Part shown: piece by piece, positions 19,801-28,392 of the stretch | Position numbering within the stretch: position 1 is the stretch's first letter | Layout: each line of letters starts with the position of its first letter | NCBI RefSeq assembly: GCF_000828715.1 | Contig: NZ_AP014583.1 | Span: 990,001 to 1,054,000 of the forward strand | Reading direction: 5' to 3' | DNA length: 64,000 nucleotides | Source of the DNA: Winogradskyella sp. PG-2 | GTDB taxonomy: Bacteria; Bacteroidota; Bacteroidia; Flavobacteriales; Flavobacteriaceae | Program-made: the position numbers and the translations under genes | Notes under the pieces: generated by a model | What the model was told of the DNA's origin: nothing | The model's input: only the letters and a program-made list of their open reading frames with translations | Database searches by the model: none

Positions 19801-20260
19801 TGAAGATAAGTTAGATAAGGCAGAAGAAATTGCTGATATCGCTATGGCAAAAATGCCAGTTGATAAATTTGGGTTTTACTCCTTACTTGAGCCTTATGTA
19901 AGTGCCTATTATGAAATAGGAAACGTTGAAAAAGGAAGAGCGCTTTATAAAGATGTGGCTAAGAAATATCAAGAAAATTTAATGTATTACTGTAATCTCT
20001 CTCTAAAGAATCAAGAGCGCAAAGTTGGTGAAGATATTTATTTAGATATTCAGCGTTACAGAGCTTTGATCGATATTTTAGTAATCTATAATGATAAAGA
20101 TTTTGCTTTAGAAGAGACTAAGAAGTTTAATAGTTATTTAGGGCTTTTTGATGAATTAATGAATCGATACAGTGAAGATGAGCTACCTGAAGTATCTGAG
20201 AATATTGACCTAAAAACTACAATTAATGATACTATTAAAAACATAACACCAGAAGAGTAA
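16862..20260 (+). CDS. DUF2723 family membrane protein, probable lipid-linked-sugar glycosyltransferase
   Basis: 1132 residues. The N-terminal ~330 residues and a block near 590-680 hold about eleven to twelve membrane helices. The first external loop carries the DUF2723 signature FWDAGEYILTSSKLQVGHPPG, an acidic catalytic-loop pattern like that of GT-C fold protein O-mannosyltransferases. A large soluble C-terminal part (about 690-1132) includes GDNDSFPLWYLQEIEGVRTD and ends in TPR-like helices. GT-C enzymes move sugars from polyprenyl-phosphate donors on the outer face of the membrane. A role in protein O-glycosylation is inference. The CE4 deacetylase gene follows after 6 bp, so the two are probably co-transcribed. 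Confidence 0.85.
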   Translation: MTDFNFKKWNNILAWFAFAVAFAVYGFTIEPTVSFWDAGEYILTSSKLQVGHPPGAPLFQMLGAFFSMFALEPSQIGMLLNMMSAVSSAFTILFMFLTISILLVKLVKYDKDSSSSKGIAILGSALVGSLAFTFTDSFWFNAVETEVYAMATLIMAVMFYLALRWEQDMHKPRGNRWLILIAFVIGLSFGVHFMGLLTIPAIGLIYYFKNYKTITVKNFIIANIVSAAILLFIFKLLLPSTLKLFGYLEVFFVNSIGLPFNSGTIITALLVIGLFYFGLNYTRKKGMLHANTLVLCLMFIFIGFSSWMMLPIRANAQVIINENDPSDARELLAYYNLEQYPETHLFYGPQFTEIYSGADKDEPFVDEKKDYERDDELGKYIIINDWEQSKQNYNHEHASILPRMWSSEHAENYMMFTGLIDFKLDPNLQRRAYNEAIDAGYPEEDAGKYALSRKRQLDEIINDFRMRIANGEVDYEDYDQFLRRYGQQDLIVEQPSFIDNLAYMFQYQFGYMYWRYFMWNFTGRQNDIQGKYDDFNGNWISGIKAIDEIHLGLSQDNLPTEVVENKARNTYYFLPLLLGLIGFSFLIYSDMKRFWVLLVFFLLTGLAIQFYTNIRPFEPRERDYSVVGSFYVFAIWIGFGVYAIYDLLKSSVKSKFLAPAITFTCLIIVPGILAANNWDDHDRSGKYTANAMARKYLESCAPNSILFTIGDNDSFPLWYLQEIEGVRTDVRVVNTSLFQTDWYIDQMKRKAYESDPIPSQLTHKQYRGGNRDVLIRREITNDTIPINNFMDFVASEKPSTKFRYVVEKQGEDPRQYPSHLLNSNYFPTRSISIPVNKDVVLKNGIVKPKDADKIEDNLYAQIEGSYIYKNRLLMLDIIANNNWERPIYFTGGAFGADDYVWLKDYLQLDGMCYKLVPIKTPVDRANPYDMGRVDPDLMYDMVRSWEWGGSGENIYHDIETRRNGITYRGNLARLIEQLINEDKLDKAEEIADIAMAKMPVDKFGFYSLLEPYVSAYYEIGNVEKGRALYKDVAKKYQENLMYYCNLSLKNQERKVGEDIYLDIQRYRALIDILVIYNDKDFALEETKKFNSYLGLFDELMNRYSEDELPEVSENIDLKTTINDTIKNITPEE

Positions 20261-20266
20261 AATTGT

Positions 20267-20905
20267 ATGCAGATAATTCCGGCAAAAACCCCAGAATTTG
20301 TAAAAACAATATTTCCGAATTTTGTCTGGAATATCCATACGGATAAAAAAGAACTCTATCTTACTTTTGATGATGGACCAACACCCGAAATTACTGAATG
20401 GGTGCTTCAAAGCTTAAAAAAATTCAATGCTAAAGCTACATTCTTTTGTATTGGTAATAATATTGAAAAGCACTCTGAAGTTTTTCTAAATATAATTTCT
20501 GATGGTCATTCCATTGGCAATCATACTTACAATCACCTCAAGGGTTGGAAACATAAAACTAAAATTTACTACAAAGATGTTTTAAAGGCTGAAAAAGTAA
20601 TTCAGAAATTTGAAGCTGCTAATTCTATTCCTCTATTTAGACCTCCATATGGCAAGTTTAAAAACAAACAGAGTAAAAAACTGCTAGAACGAGGTTATCG
20701 CATTATTTTATGGGATACTTTATCTTATGATTGGGACAGTTCTGTAAATGAAGATACTTGTTATAATAATGTTGTTACAGCTGCAAAGGAAGGTAGTATT
20801 ATTGTCTTTCATGATAGCCTAAAAGCCTCAAGAAACTTAAAATATGTACTACCAAAAATATTACATTATTATAGCGAACAGGGTTATGTTTTTAAAGCTT
20901 TATAA
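20267..20905 (+). CDS. Polysaccharide deacetylase family protein (CE4)
   Basis: 212 residues, a compact NodB homology domain with no signal peptide. Motif 1 TFDDGPTPE gives the catalytic base and metal-binding Asp. Motif 2 HSIGNHTYNH gives the two metal-binding histidines. Motif 3 is FRPPYGKF, motif 4 LWDTLSYDWD and motif 5 IIVFHDS. All catalytic residues are present, so it should be an active metal-dependent N- or O-deacetylase. The substrate is not shown: peptidoglycan or a glycan made with the DUF2723 protein next door are candidates. It ends 1 bp from the stop of the convergent thioredoxin-like gene. Confidence 0.9.
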   Translation: MQIIPAKTPEFVKTIFPNFVWNIHTDKKELYLTFDDGPTPEITEWVLQSLKKFNAKATFFCIGNNIEKHSEVFLNIISDGHSIGNHTYNHLKGWKHKTKIYYKDVLKAEKVIQKFEAANSIPLFRPPYGKFKNKQSKKLLERGYRIILWDTLSYDWDSSVNEDTCYNNVVTAAKEGSIIVFHDSLKASRNLKYVLPKILHYYSEQGYVFKAL

Positions 20906-20906
20906 T

Positions 20907-21203
20907 TTAAAAATATTCTTGGATAATTTCAATTAATGTATCCGCATCTTGTTCACCACTATGACGCCATTTCATTTCGCCATTTTTGTAGATGATTAAA
21001 GTAGGTAGGCCTTTAACTCGCAGTGCTTCGGCAAGTTCCTTGTTTTTATCTACATCTATCTTTATCACTTTGGCTTTATCACCAAGTGCAGCCGCAACAT
21101 CTCTAAGAACAGGATGCATTGCAACAGAAGGATCATTCCAATCTGTATAGAAGTCTAATAGAACAGGAATATCTATATCTATTAATTCCCCAAATTTTGA
21201 CAT
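20907..21203 (-). CDS. Thioredoxin-fold protein lacking the CxxC active site
   Basis: 98 residues with the full thioredoxin fold: VLLDFYTDWNDPSVAMHPVL, then KAKVIKIDVDKN and the cis-proline motif GLPTLIIYKNGE. Where thioredoxins have W-C-G-P-C, this protein has W-N-D-P-S, and there is no cysteine anywhere in it. It cannot do thiol-disulfide exchange and is more likely a binding or chaperone-like protein. Cytoplasmic (no signal peptide). Single-gene unit, convergent with the deacetylase gene. Confidence 0.85.
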   Translation of the reverse strand: MSKFGELIDIDIPVLLDFYTDWNDPSVAMHPVLRDVAAALGDKAKVIKIDVDKNKELAEALRVKGLPTLIIYKNGEMKWRHSGEQDADTLIEIIQEYF

Positions 21204-21318
21204 GCGTGATAGTTTTAAGTCAAACCCGATATATACAAACCTACATAAAATTTTAATAGTAAACTCTAGTAAGTTCTTAATGAGCTATATAAAAATAAGC
21301 AATTCTAAGTAATTAAGC

Positions 21319-22548
21319 TTATTTCTTCCCTTTTTTGAGTTCTATTACTGTAATCTCAGGCCATATACCTACACGCCCAGGAAATGCTAAATAACCAAAT
21401 CCTCTATTTACATTTATGTATTGATCTAACGCTTTATATATACCAGCCCAATGCTTATAACGCCATTTTACAGGACTCCATTTAAACCAACCTGGTATCT
21501 CAATACCAAATTGCATACCATGCGTATGGCCACTCAATGTTAAATGATAATGATAATCACTATTAACAACCTCAGCATCCCAATGACTTGGATCATGACT
21601 CATTAGTATTTTAAAATCGTCTTTATCTAACTGTTCAGAGGCCTTTTTTAAATCACCAGCCTGTTTAAAACCCCCTATTCCCCAATTCTCTACACCAACT
21701 AAAGCAATACGTTCACCTTTTTTTTCTATAAATCGATTTTCATTTAATAATAGATCGAAACCTATATCTTTTTGAAGAGTTTTTAAATTCTCTAAGTTTT
21801 GTTTTTTGTCAGCTTCAGAATCCCATTTCACATAATCACCGTAATCATGATTTCCTAATACAGAATACATACCATCTTTAGCTTTCAGCTTTTTAAATAT
21901 ATCGATATAAGGTTCCATTTCTGTGGCCTTATTATTTACCATATCACCAGTAAAGAGGATAATGTCAGATTGTTGATCGTTAATTAAATCAATCGCATAT
22001 TCAACCTTATCAATATTATCAAAACTTCCTGAGTGGATATCACTGATTTGAGTTAGTTTATAACCATCGAAAGCATCAGGTAGGTCTTCAAAATGTAAGG
22101 TGTAGTTTAAAACTTTAAAATTATATTTTCCTCTATATATACCATATAATATTGAGGCCAATGGTAATGCGGCCAAGCTTAAAGCAATCTGGCTCACAAA
22201 TTTTCTACGTGCGGGAAAATGATCTACTTGAACATTACTGTTTTGAGTAAAATAGCTATATATGGCCTGAGGCACTCTAAAAATATCTTCACCTAACATA
22301 GCTAATACCAAAATAAGTTTAGGTACAACCATTGCTATTAAAAATCCTATTGCGTAAGCATTTGCATGAGAAAAGCCATCACTTCTACTAAAACCATAAA
22401 ACTGATAAATAAAATTACCTATAATAATGATAGTTATAATCCAGTATATAATATAAAACCAGTTGATTTTGGTCAAGGTTCTTAAAGTTTGAAAAGCGTA
22501 AAAATCAGCTATTCCAATAATTACAATAAAGATTAACCAACGGATCAT
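21319..22548 (-). CDS. Membrane-anchored metallophosphoesterase
   Basis: 409 residues. The first ~150 contain about four membrane helices. The rest is a calcineurin-like phosphoesterase domain with all metal-ligand motifs: ISDIHSGS (DxH), LFTGDMVNN (GD), VLGNHDYGDY (GNHD), MSHDPSHWD and LSGHTHGMQFG (GHTH). The family resembles YkoQ/YaeI-type enzymes, some of which cleave UDP-sugars or phospholipid head groups, but the substrate here is unknown. A bimetal centre on one face of the inner membrane is expected. It is the last gene of a minus-strand stretch, 42 bp downstream of the GH2 gene. Confidence 0.9.
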   Translation of the reverse strand: MIRWLIFIVIIGIADFYAFQTLRTLTKINWFYIIYWIITIIIIGNFIYQFYGFSRSDGFSHANAYAIGFLIAMVVPKLILVLAMLGEDIFRVPQAIYSYFTQNSNVQVDHFPARRKFVSQIALSLAALPLASILYGIYRGKYNFKVLNYTLHFEDLPDAFDGYKLTQISDIHSGSFDNIDKVEYAIDLINDQQSDIILFTGDMVNNKATEMEPYIDIFKKLKAKDGMYSVLGNHDYGDYVKWDSEADKKQNLENLKTLQKDIGFDLLLNENRFIEKKGERIALVGVENWGIGGFKQAGDLKKASEQLDKDDFKILMSHDPSHWDAEVVNSDYHYHLTLSGHTHGMQFGIEIPGWFKWSPVKWRYKHWAGIYKALDQYINVNRGFGYLAFPGRVGIWPEITVIELKKGKK

Positions 22549-22590
22549 ATATATAATTTAATTCGCAAAGATACTAATATGCTCTGCAGC

Positions 22591-25107
22591 TTATCTTATG
22601 AAATTGTTAAAGCTCTTTATTTGCAAATTCTCTAGTTTATTCATCTCTGATTTAAATTGAATTGTTTTAGACTCATTTGGTAATAAATCGAAGAAGTTAT
22701 CTGAAAAATGACCCTTATGGTTTATAAATAAGAACACATCTTTTTGAAATGTACTACTGAATAATTTGATGTCAAATCCTTCAGCTGTTTTTACAATTTC
22801 TCTTTCGATTGGTTGTTGCTTTAAATAAAGATATTTAGGTTTATCAAAATAAAAATAGTTGACGCTAGCACCAAATTTTGTAATAACCATTCTATTTCGA
22901 CTATTCGCAATATCATGTTCATATAGCTTTAAGTTTATATTATAATTAGAGTTATTACTCACGGTAATCACTTTGTCTAATTTGTAAGATTCATTTCCAT
23001 CAAAATCTACAATTCTTAACTTCAAAGTATCTTTAATTGTAATCAACCCATCATTAATTACTGTAGTATTCAAAACTCCTTGTCCTCGATAATACTCATT
23101 TGAAATTAACACATTCTCAAAACTATTTTTGGCTTTATAATGCAATGCTTTCCAGTTTCCTAAATAGTCAATACTAGACCAAGATACTGCTGGCCAACAA
23201 TCGTTGAGTTGCCAATATAATGTACCCATGTTGTATGGTTTAGCCCTTCTTTGTGCTTCAATACCTTTTGTAATACCGTAAGCTTGTAAAAGTTGACTCA
23301 TGTAAACATAATCTTCTGGAGTTTCTGGAACAGGAAAATCGCGCTTCATATAATCTTCGATAATTTGAAATCCTCTAGAATGTTTTTGATGGTTCTTAAA
23401 ACTATCTGAAGCTAATTCAATCGAATCACTTTGATTGATAAACCTAATAGTTTCATAACTCGGAAAAGACTGAAAGCCAAACTCACTCATAAAACGTGGT
23501 ATGTTTTCTTCAAGATGTTCAAACGGGTAGACATCGTGCCAAATCCACCAATCGTGTGCATCACCTTCTGTTTTATATTTTGGATTACCTCTTCCGTATT
23601 TTGGAGATGATTCCCAATAATCTGTATCTGTTAATTGGGTAACAGTAATTGGTAAAATAGAATCAAATACTTTTAGGTAATTGCTCCAAATCTCAGCTTT
23701 TTCTTCTTCGTTTCTATCAGCTTGCCAGCCCCAACGATGCCAACCTTCTGAGTTTTCGTTATTACCGCACCATAAAGCAATTGACGCATGGTTTCTAAGT
23801 CGTTTTACATTAGTAACAGCTTCTTGTTTTACATTCTCTAAAAAGTCATTATCACCAGGATACATAGCGCAAGCAAACATAAAATCTTGCCAAACTAAGA
23901 TGCCTTTTTTATCACATAGATCATAAAACACATCATTTTCGTAAATGCCCCCACCCCAAACTCTAAGCATATTCATATTAGCATCAACAACATCATTTAA
24001 TAGTTTGTCATAGTGTTTATCTGTTACTTTATTCTGAAAGCTATTTTGCGGAATGTAATTTGCCCCTTTAGAATAAACTGGTACGTCGTTAACTTTGAAA
24101 TAAAAGGATTCTCCCACACCATCTTTTTCAGTTACTAACTCTATGGTTCTTATGCCATGCTTAACTGAAATACTATCGAGAATTTTATCATTATCCTTAA
24201 CGATAACTTTTATATCATAGAGATATGGTTCACCCAAATTGTGCGACCACCAGCGTTTTGGATTTTTTATTTGAACTTTAGTAATCCATGTATAGCCTTT
24301 GTAGATTTCATGAGATGTTTTAGTCAAAACATCATTAACATAGATTTCATAACGTAATTTTTTGTCTAATTCAACCGTTGAGATTTTTTTTAAATCTAAG
24401 AGTATTGAGCAAACAGAATCATTAATAAATTTATTCTTAATATGTATATCATCAACTTTATAATTATTCCAAGCTGTAAATTTTATTGGTTTCCAAATCC
24501 CGCAAGTATTTAATTTTGGTCCCCAATCCCAACCATATTGAAATTGCGCTTTTCTGGTAAAAATGCGTTCTCCTTCTGGCAATTCATAAGGCAACTTTTC
24601 TTTTTCTATTTTTTCTTGTTTTGAGGTAGATTCAAAAACTATTCGTAATTCATTAGAAAGTTTTAAAAGTGGTTTTACAGCAACATTCCATGCTCTAAAG
24701 GCATTATTTGCTTTTAAAATTATACTATCATTTAAATAAACAGAAGCATAGGTGTCTAAACCTTCAAAATTGAGTTCTATCTGTTTTTTTTGGAGCGTTT
24801 TTTTATCAATAGTAAATGTGGTTTTGTACTCCCAATCGGTTTCTGAAACCCATTGTACGTCTTTTTCATTGTCACCTATAAATGGGTCCTCAATTAATTG
24901 ATGATCTAACAAATCTGAAAATACATTACCAGGAACCGTTGCTGATTGCCATATAGAATCTTTAACTTTTTTGAATTGCCAATTACTATCTAATTCCATA
25001 GTTACTGGAACGTCATGTTTTGGTTGACAACAAAAACACAATAGAATAAGAGTTAGCCAAGATTTCTCGACTACGCTCGAAATGACAGAATTATATTGAT
25101 ATCGCAT
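22591..25107 (-). CDS. Beta-mannosidase-like lipoprotein (GH2)
   Basis: 838 residues. Sugar-binding jelly roll (about 40-210), immunoglobulin-like domain, then a TIM barrel with RVWGGGIYENDVFYDLCDKK, the acid/base Glu in ALWCGNNENSEG and the nucleophile Glu in FMSEFGFQSFP. The GNNE and SEFG motifs and length point to exo-beta-mannosidase rather than beta-galactosidase. The N-terminus has a short hydrophobic stretch ending in CFCCQ, a probable lipoprotein signal. Its first residues (SVISSVVEKS) are encoded by a dispersed repeat sequence. In N-glycan breakdown it would remove the core Man-beta-1,4-GlcNAc. The start overlaps the cutC stop by 17 bp. Confidence 0.88.
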   Translation of the reverse strand: MRYQYNSVISSVVEKSWLTLILLCFCCQPKHDVPVTMELDSNWQFKKVKDSIWQSATVPGNVFSDLLDHQLIEDPFIGDNEKDVQWVSETDWEYKTTFTIDKKTLQKKQIELNFEGLDTYASVYLNDSIILKANNAFRAWNVAVKPLLKLSNELRIVFESTSKQEKIEKEKLPYELPEGERIFTRKAQFQYGWDWGPKLNTCGIWKPIKFTAWNNYKVDDIHIKNKFINDSVCSILLDLKKISTVELDKKLRYEIYVNDVLTKTSHEIYKGYTWITKVQIKNPKRWWSHNLGEPYLYDIKVIVKDNDKILDSISVKHGIRTIELVTEKDGVGESFYFKVNDVPVYSKGANYIPQNSFQNKVTDKHYDKLLNDVVDANMNMLRVWGGGIYENDVFYDLCDKKGILVWQDFMFACAMYPGDNDFLENVKQEAVTNVKRLRNHASIALWCGNNENSEGWHRWGWQADRNEEEKAEIWSNYLKVFDSILPITVTQLTDTDYWESSPKYGRGNPKYKTEGDAHDWWIWHDVYPFEHLEENIPRFMSEFGFQSFPSYETIRFINQSDSIELASDSFKNHQKHSRGFQIIEDYMKRDFPVPETPEDYVYMSQLLQAYGITKGIEAQRRAKPYNMGTLYWQLNDCWPAVSWSSIDYLGNWKALHYKAKNSFENVLISNEYYRGQGVLNTTVINDGLITIKDTLKLRIVDFDGNESYKLDKVITVSNNSNYNINLKLYEHDIANSRNRMVITKFGASVNYFYFDKPKYLYLKQQPIEREIVKTAEGFDIKLFSSTFQKDVFLFINHKGHFSDNFFDLLPNESKTIQFKSEMNKLENLQIKSFNNFIR
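25061..25087. repeat. Dispersed Flavobacteria-type repeat, partly inside a coding region
   Basis: ATTTCTCGACTACGCTCGAA with flanking bases resembles a short repeat often seen between genes in Flavobacteriaceae. Here it lies at the cutC/GH2 junction and forms codons 7-16 of the GH2 gene. Recognition of the repeat is from general knowledge; only one copy is present in this window. Confidence 0.45.
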
Positions 25108-25786
25108 TTAAAATGGCTTTTATTTTTTGAGGATCGGAATAGGTTATTGGTCTTGAGAATACTGAATTATCCCCTTCTAAATGAGTTGAAGCTGAAGCAT
25201 GAATTTCTTCTAGTCCATTAGTTTTAAACTTATTTGCATTATTTGAGTTTACTCCTCCTCCTACCAAAATTGTAATTCTTCCATTCGAAATTTTATTGAG
25301 TTCTTTTAATAAGTTAAGTCCTTCTTCTGCTGAAACTTCTTGCCCTGAAGATAACACACGTTCTACTCCCAATTCAATCAGTTGTTCTAATGCTTGTTTC
25401 GGGTTTTTAACTTCATCAAACGCACGATGGAATGTAAATTGTAATGGCCTAGAAAGAGTTATTAGTTGCTTTGTTCTATCAATATCAATGGTCTTATCTG
25501 CATTTAAAATGCCTGAAACAATACCTTGACATCCCAAATCCTTACAGAGTTGAATGTCTCTTTTCATAATTTCGAAGTCGTCCTCTGAATACACAAAACT
25601 TCCACCTCTAGGTCTAATTAAAATAAAAACAGGAATATCTAAATTTTTAATCACCTGTTTTAATAAACCATATGATGGCGTAATGCCTCCAACAGACAAT
25701 TCTTGACATAATTCTATGCGATGTGCTCCTGCGTCGCAGGCATTTTTTGCGGATTGATATGAGTTGACGCAGATTTCTAGTTTCAT
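25091..25786 (-). CDS. cutC: CutC family protein
   Basis: 231 residues, a TIM-barrel of the CutC family: MKLEICVNSYQSAKNACDAG, then GAHRIELCQELSVGGITPSY (family signature) and PVFILIRPRGGSFVYSEDDF, ending in a GGVNSNNANKF strand. Originally linked to copper tolerance in E. coli, but the biochemical role is unsettled. In Bacteroidota the gene is often found among glycoside hydrolases, as here between GH2 and GH20, which suggests a link to sugar or amino-sugar handling (inference). Cytoplasmic, no signal peptide. Co-oriented with both neighbours, with an 82-bp gap to the GH20 gene that holds a second short repeat. Confidence 0.92.
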   Translation of the reverse strand: MKLEICVNSYQSAKNACDAGAHRIELCQELSVGGITPSYGLLKQVIKNLDIPVFILIRPRGGSFVYSEDDFEIMKRDIQLCKDLGCQGIVSGILNADKTIDIDRTKQLITLSRPLQFTFHRAFDEVKNPKQALEQLIELGVERVLSSGQEVSAEEGLNLLKELNKISNGRITILVGGGVNSNNANKFKTNGLEEIHASASTHLEGDNSVFSRPITYSDPQKIKAILNAISI

Positions 25787-25841
25787 AGTATTTACCGTGA
25801 TAAAGGGAATCTCATTAATTAATACTTATTATTTCAAAGTG

Positions 25842-25863
25842 GATTCCTGCCTGCTCAGGAATA
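25842..25863. repeat. Short inverted repeat (GATTCCTGCC...GGAAT type)
   Basis: ATTCCTG / CAGGAAT (25843-25849 with 25856-25862), loop of 6, in the gap between GH20 and cutC. The wording GGATTCCTGCCTGCTCAGGA is like a repeat common in Flavobacteriaceae genomes. It lacks a T-run, so it is a weak terminator at best. Confidence 0.4.
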
Positions 25864-25868
25864 ACAAA

Positions 25869-28157
25869 TCAATTGACAACTATCTCATCAATAAATGTCC
25901 AAGCTTTATTGCCAGCACCTTGTTTGCCTTCTGGTATTGTTCCATAGTTTTCAACTCTGATATGAATTTTAGTAACATCCATAATTTCTTCATCGATATC
26001 TAGATTCAAATTAACATTTGCCAATAATCCTGTTGGTTCAATTTGTTTATAAACTGTTGGAGCCTTATCTCTAAAGTAATATGTTGCGGCAATACTTTTG
26101 GGAGCATAAATCCATTGTCCATTTCCATTATAGAATCGAGTTGAAATATTGTTTACATCAGTAGGCTTATCGAATTCAATTTCTATCCAAATATCTTCTC
26201 CCCAAAATCCTAGCCATTCTTTATCTCCATAACGAGAGTCGCTTCCGTTAATACCATTTATTAAACCTGCTGCTCCGCTACCAGAGTAGGCTTTATGTGA
26301 TTCTTTATTAATTGTGATTTTAGCACCAACCGCTTTATGTAAATTAATATCTTGAGAAAAGGTTGTTCCTAATTTTTCCTCTGCATCAAAAACAGCCGCT
26401 TTTAAATTCACACTTTTTGTAATAGGTAGGAGATTCTTATAAACCTTAGAATTTATAGTTGGTTCTAGACCATCTAATGTATATCGGATTGTTTTTCCTT
26501 CCGTTGACTTTTGCATTTGGTAAGCCACTCCCTTTCCATTAGAAATTAATTCACCTTCAATTTCGTACAAATGATTCGCATAATTCATACCTAACGCCTC
26601 TAATCGCTTATAAAAGTTTTCAACTCTAGACACAAAATCCTTATAATTTCTTGTTTCTGGAACTGACCATACGACTTCACTTAAAGCTAGAACCCTCGGA
26701 AACATCATATACTCAACTTTATCAGAATTCGGCATGTATTCTGTCCATATATTACCTTGAGCTCCTAAAACATGTTTAGCTTCCTCTTCAGTTAATTCTT
26801 CTGGTATGGGATTAAAGCTATACACTTTTTCTAAAGGTAAAAAGCCACCTATAGCTAACGGTTCATCGTCATTATCTGACTGATAATAATTAAAATAACA
26901 ATGTGATGTTGGTGTAATAATAACGTTGTGTCCTGCTTTGGCAGCTTCAACAGCACCTTCTAAACCTCTCCAAGCCATCACTGTAGCATTTGGTGCTAAG
27001 CCACCTTCTAAAATTTCGTCCCAGCCAATAATTTGTCTGCCTTTAGAATTAAGATATTTTTCCATGCGCTGAATAAAATAACTCTGTAAACCATGTTCAT
27101 CTCTAAGGTTATTTTTTTTGATAAAATCTTGACAAAATTCACTGTTTTTCCATCTGGCTTTTGGCGCCTCATCTCCACCAATATGGATATACTTACTAGG
27201 AAATAAGTCCATAACCTCATCTAATACTTCTTCTAAAAACTGAAATGTAAACTCATTAGGACAATAAATCTCTTCAAAGACTCCCCATTTTTTGGCTACT
27301 TGTACAGGCTCTCCGGTACATCCCAATTCTGGATAAGCTGCTACTGCAGCCTGACTATGACCAGGCATTTCAATCTCTGGAATTATAGTCACAAAACGTT
27401 TTTCAGCATAGGCAACAATATCTCTAACCTCTTCTTGGGTATAGTAACCACCATATTTTTTACCATCAAACTGATGTGGTTGATCGCTATAATGACCGAC
27501 TAAGGTCTCATCTCTATAAGCGGCCACTTCTTGAAGTTTTGGGTATTTCTTTATTTCGATACGCCATCCTTGATCTTCCGTTAGGTGCCAATGAAACGTG
27601 TTCATCTTTAACATGGCCAAGGCATCGATATATATTTTTATAAAGTCCACAGAAAACATATGTCTTCCGACATCGAGATGCATACCTCGGTATGAGAATT
27701 CTGGTTGATCCTTAATGGTTAGGCATTGTATGGCAACTTCTGAATCCGCGTAAGTTCCATCCTCAAAACCAACTGGCAATAACTGTCGCAGGGATTGTAC
27801 TGCATAAAATGCTCCTACGTCACTCGACGCTCTTATACTTATTTTTTCTGATTGGATATTGAGCTCATATGCTTCTGGCTTTAATGTTGCGACTTGAATA
27901 AACTCAATTTCATTAGAATTTTGAATTTCAATTGAGCTTCCATTTTCAATGAAATTTTTCAAAAACGAAGATGATACCTGAAATTCTTCCGAAGCATTAA
28001 TTCCTACAAAACTATCCAAAATAAATTGATTGTTCGTAATTTCTTGGTCGATTGGAATTGGAATAATTTGAGAAGTGTTATTTGGCATACGCATTTCCAA
28101 ACACCCAAATAAAACTGAGGCAAAAAGAAAGAGTAGCAGTATTTTCTTGAAATGCAT
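25869..28157 (-). CDS. Beta-N-acetylhexosaminidase lipoprotein (GH20)
   Basis: 762 residues. Lipoprotein signal LLLFLFASVLFGC, then a GH20b N-terminal domain, a GH20 barrel (about 155-500) and a C-terminal region of Ig-like plus F5/8-type (galactose-binding) domains. Catalytic features are all present: LHLTEDQGWR-type strand (FHWHLTEDQGWRIEIKKYP), the Asp-Glu pair in HIGGDEAPKARW, and WTEYMPNSDKVEYMMFPR. It should remove terminal beta-GlcNAc or GalNAc from glycans, probably on the cell surface or in the periplasm. Its 5' end falls in a 51-bp segment that is duplicated upstream of the GH92 gene (28146-28196 and 30543-30594). Confidence 0.93.
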   Translation of the reverse strand: MHFKKILLLFLFASVLFGCLEMRMPNNTSQIIPIPIDQEITNNQFILDSFVGINASEEFQVSSSFLKNFIENGSSIEIQNSNEIEFIQVATLKPEAYELNIQSEKISIRASSDVGAFYAVQSLRQLLPVGFEDGTYADSEVAIQCLTIKDQPEFSYRGMHLDVGRHMFSVDFIKIYIDALAMLKMNTFHWHLTEDQGWRIEIKKYPKLQEVAAYRDETLVGHYSDQPHQFDGKKYGGYYTQEEVRDIVAYAEKRFVTIIPEIEMPGHSQAAVAAYPELGCTGEPVQVAKKWGVFEEIYCPNEFTFQFLEEVLDEVMDLFPSKYIHIGGDEAPKARWKNSEFCQDFIKKNNLRDEHGLQSYFIQRMEKYLNSKGRQIIGWDEILEGGLAPNATVMAWRGLEGAVEAAKAGHNVIITPTSHCYFNYYQSDNDDEPLAIGGFLPLEKVYSFNPIPEELTEEEAKHVLGAQGNIWTEYMPNSDKVEYMMFPRVLALSEVVWSVPETRNYKDFVSRVENFYKRLEALGMNYANHLYEIEGELISNGKGVAYQMQKSTEGKTIRYTLDGLEPTINSKVYKNLLPITKSVNLKAAVFDAEEKLGTTFSQDINLHKAVGAKITINKESHKAYSGSGAAGLINGINGSDSRYGDKEWLGFWGEDIWIEIEFDKPTDVNNISTRFYNGNGQWIYAPKSIAATYYFRDKAPTVYKQIEPTGLLANVNLNLDIDEEIMDVTKIHIRVENYGTIPEGKQGAGNKAWTFIDEIVVN

Positions 28158-28196
28158 TTTATAATTTTAGATGCATTAAAATTAGTAATCTTTTTG
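28146..28196. repeat. Direct repeat copy A (5' end and upstream region of GH20)
   Basis: This segment starts CTTGAAATGCATTTT and ends AATCTTTTTG. It matches 30543-30594 at about 46 of 52 positions with one gap. Shared blocks are CTTGAAATGCATTTT, TTAGATGCAT and AATCTTTTTG. It covers the GH20 start codon (minus strand) and its upstream region. Confidence 0.75.
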
Positions 28197-28392
28197 CAAC
28201 ATGTATATAAAAGTTTTGTTGAGGACAGAATAACCTTTATCATTTGGACTTAGATCAACAACACCAACAACAATCAAAAAGTTAAAGTCTTTGAATCTGT
28301 AATAAGATATCATTAATAGACCCATATAATATCGTAGTCATCGCATGAAATCAATACAAATTCGTTACTCGTAAACTAAAAAATATCTTGTA

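Noticed and set aside
25842-25863. Terminator for the GH20 gene
   Set aside because: The hairpin has a 7-bp stem but no T-run on either strand; it is better seen as a dispersed repeat.
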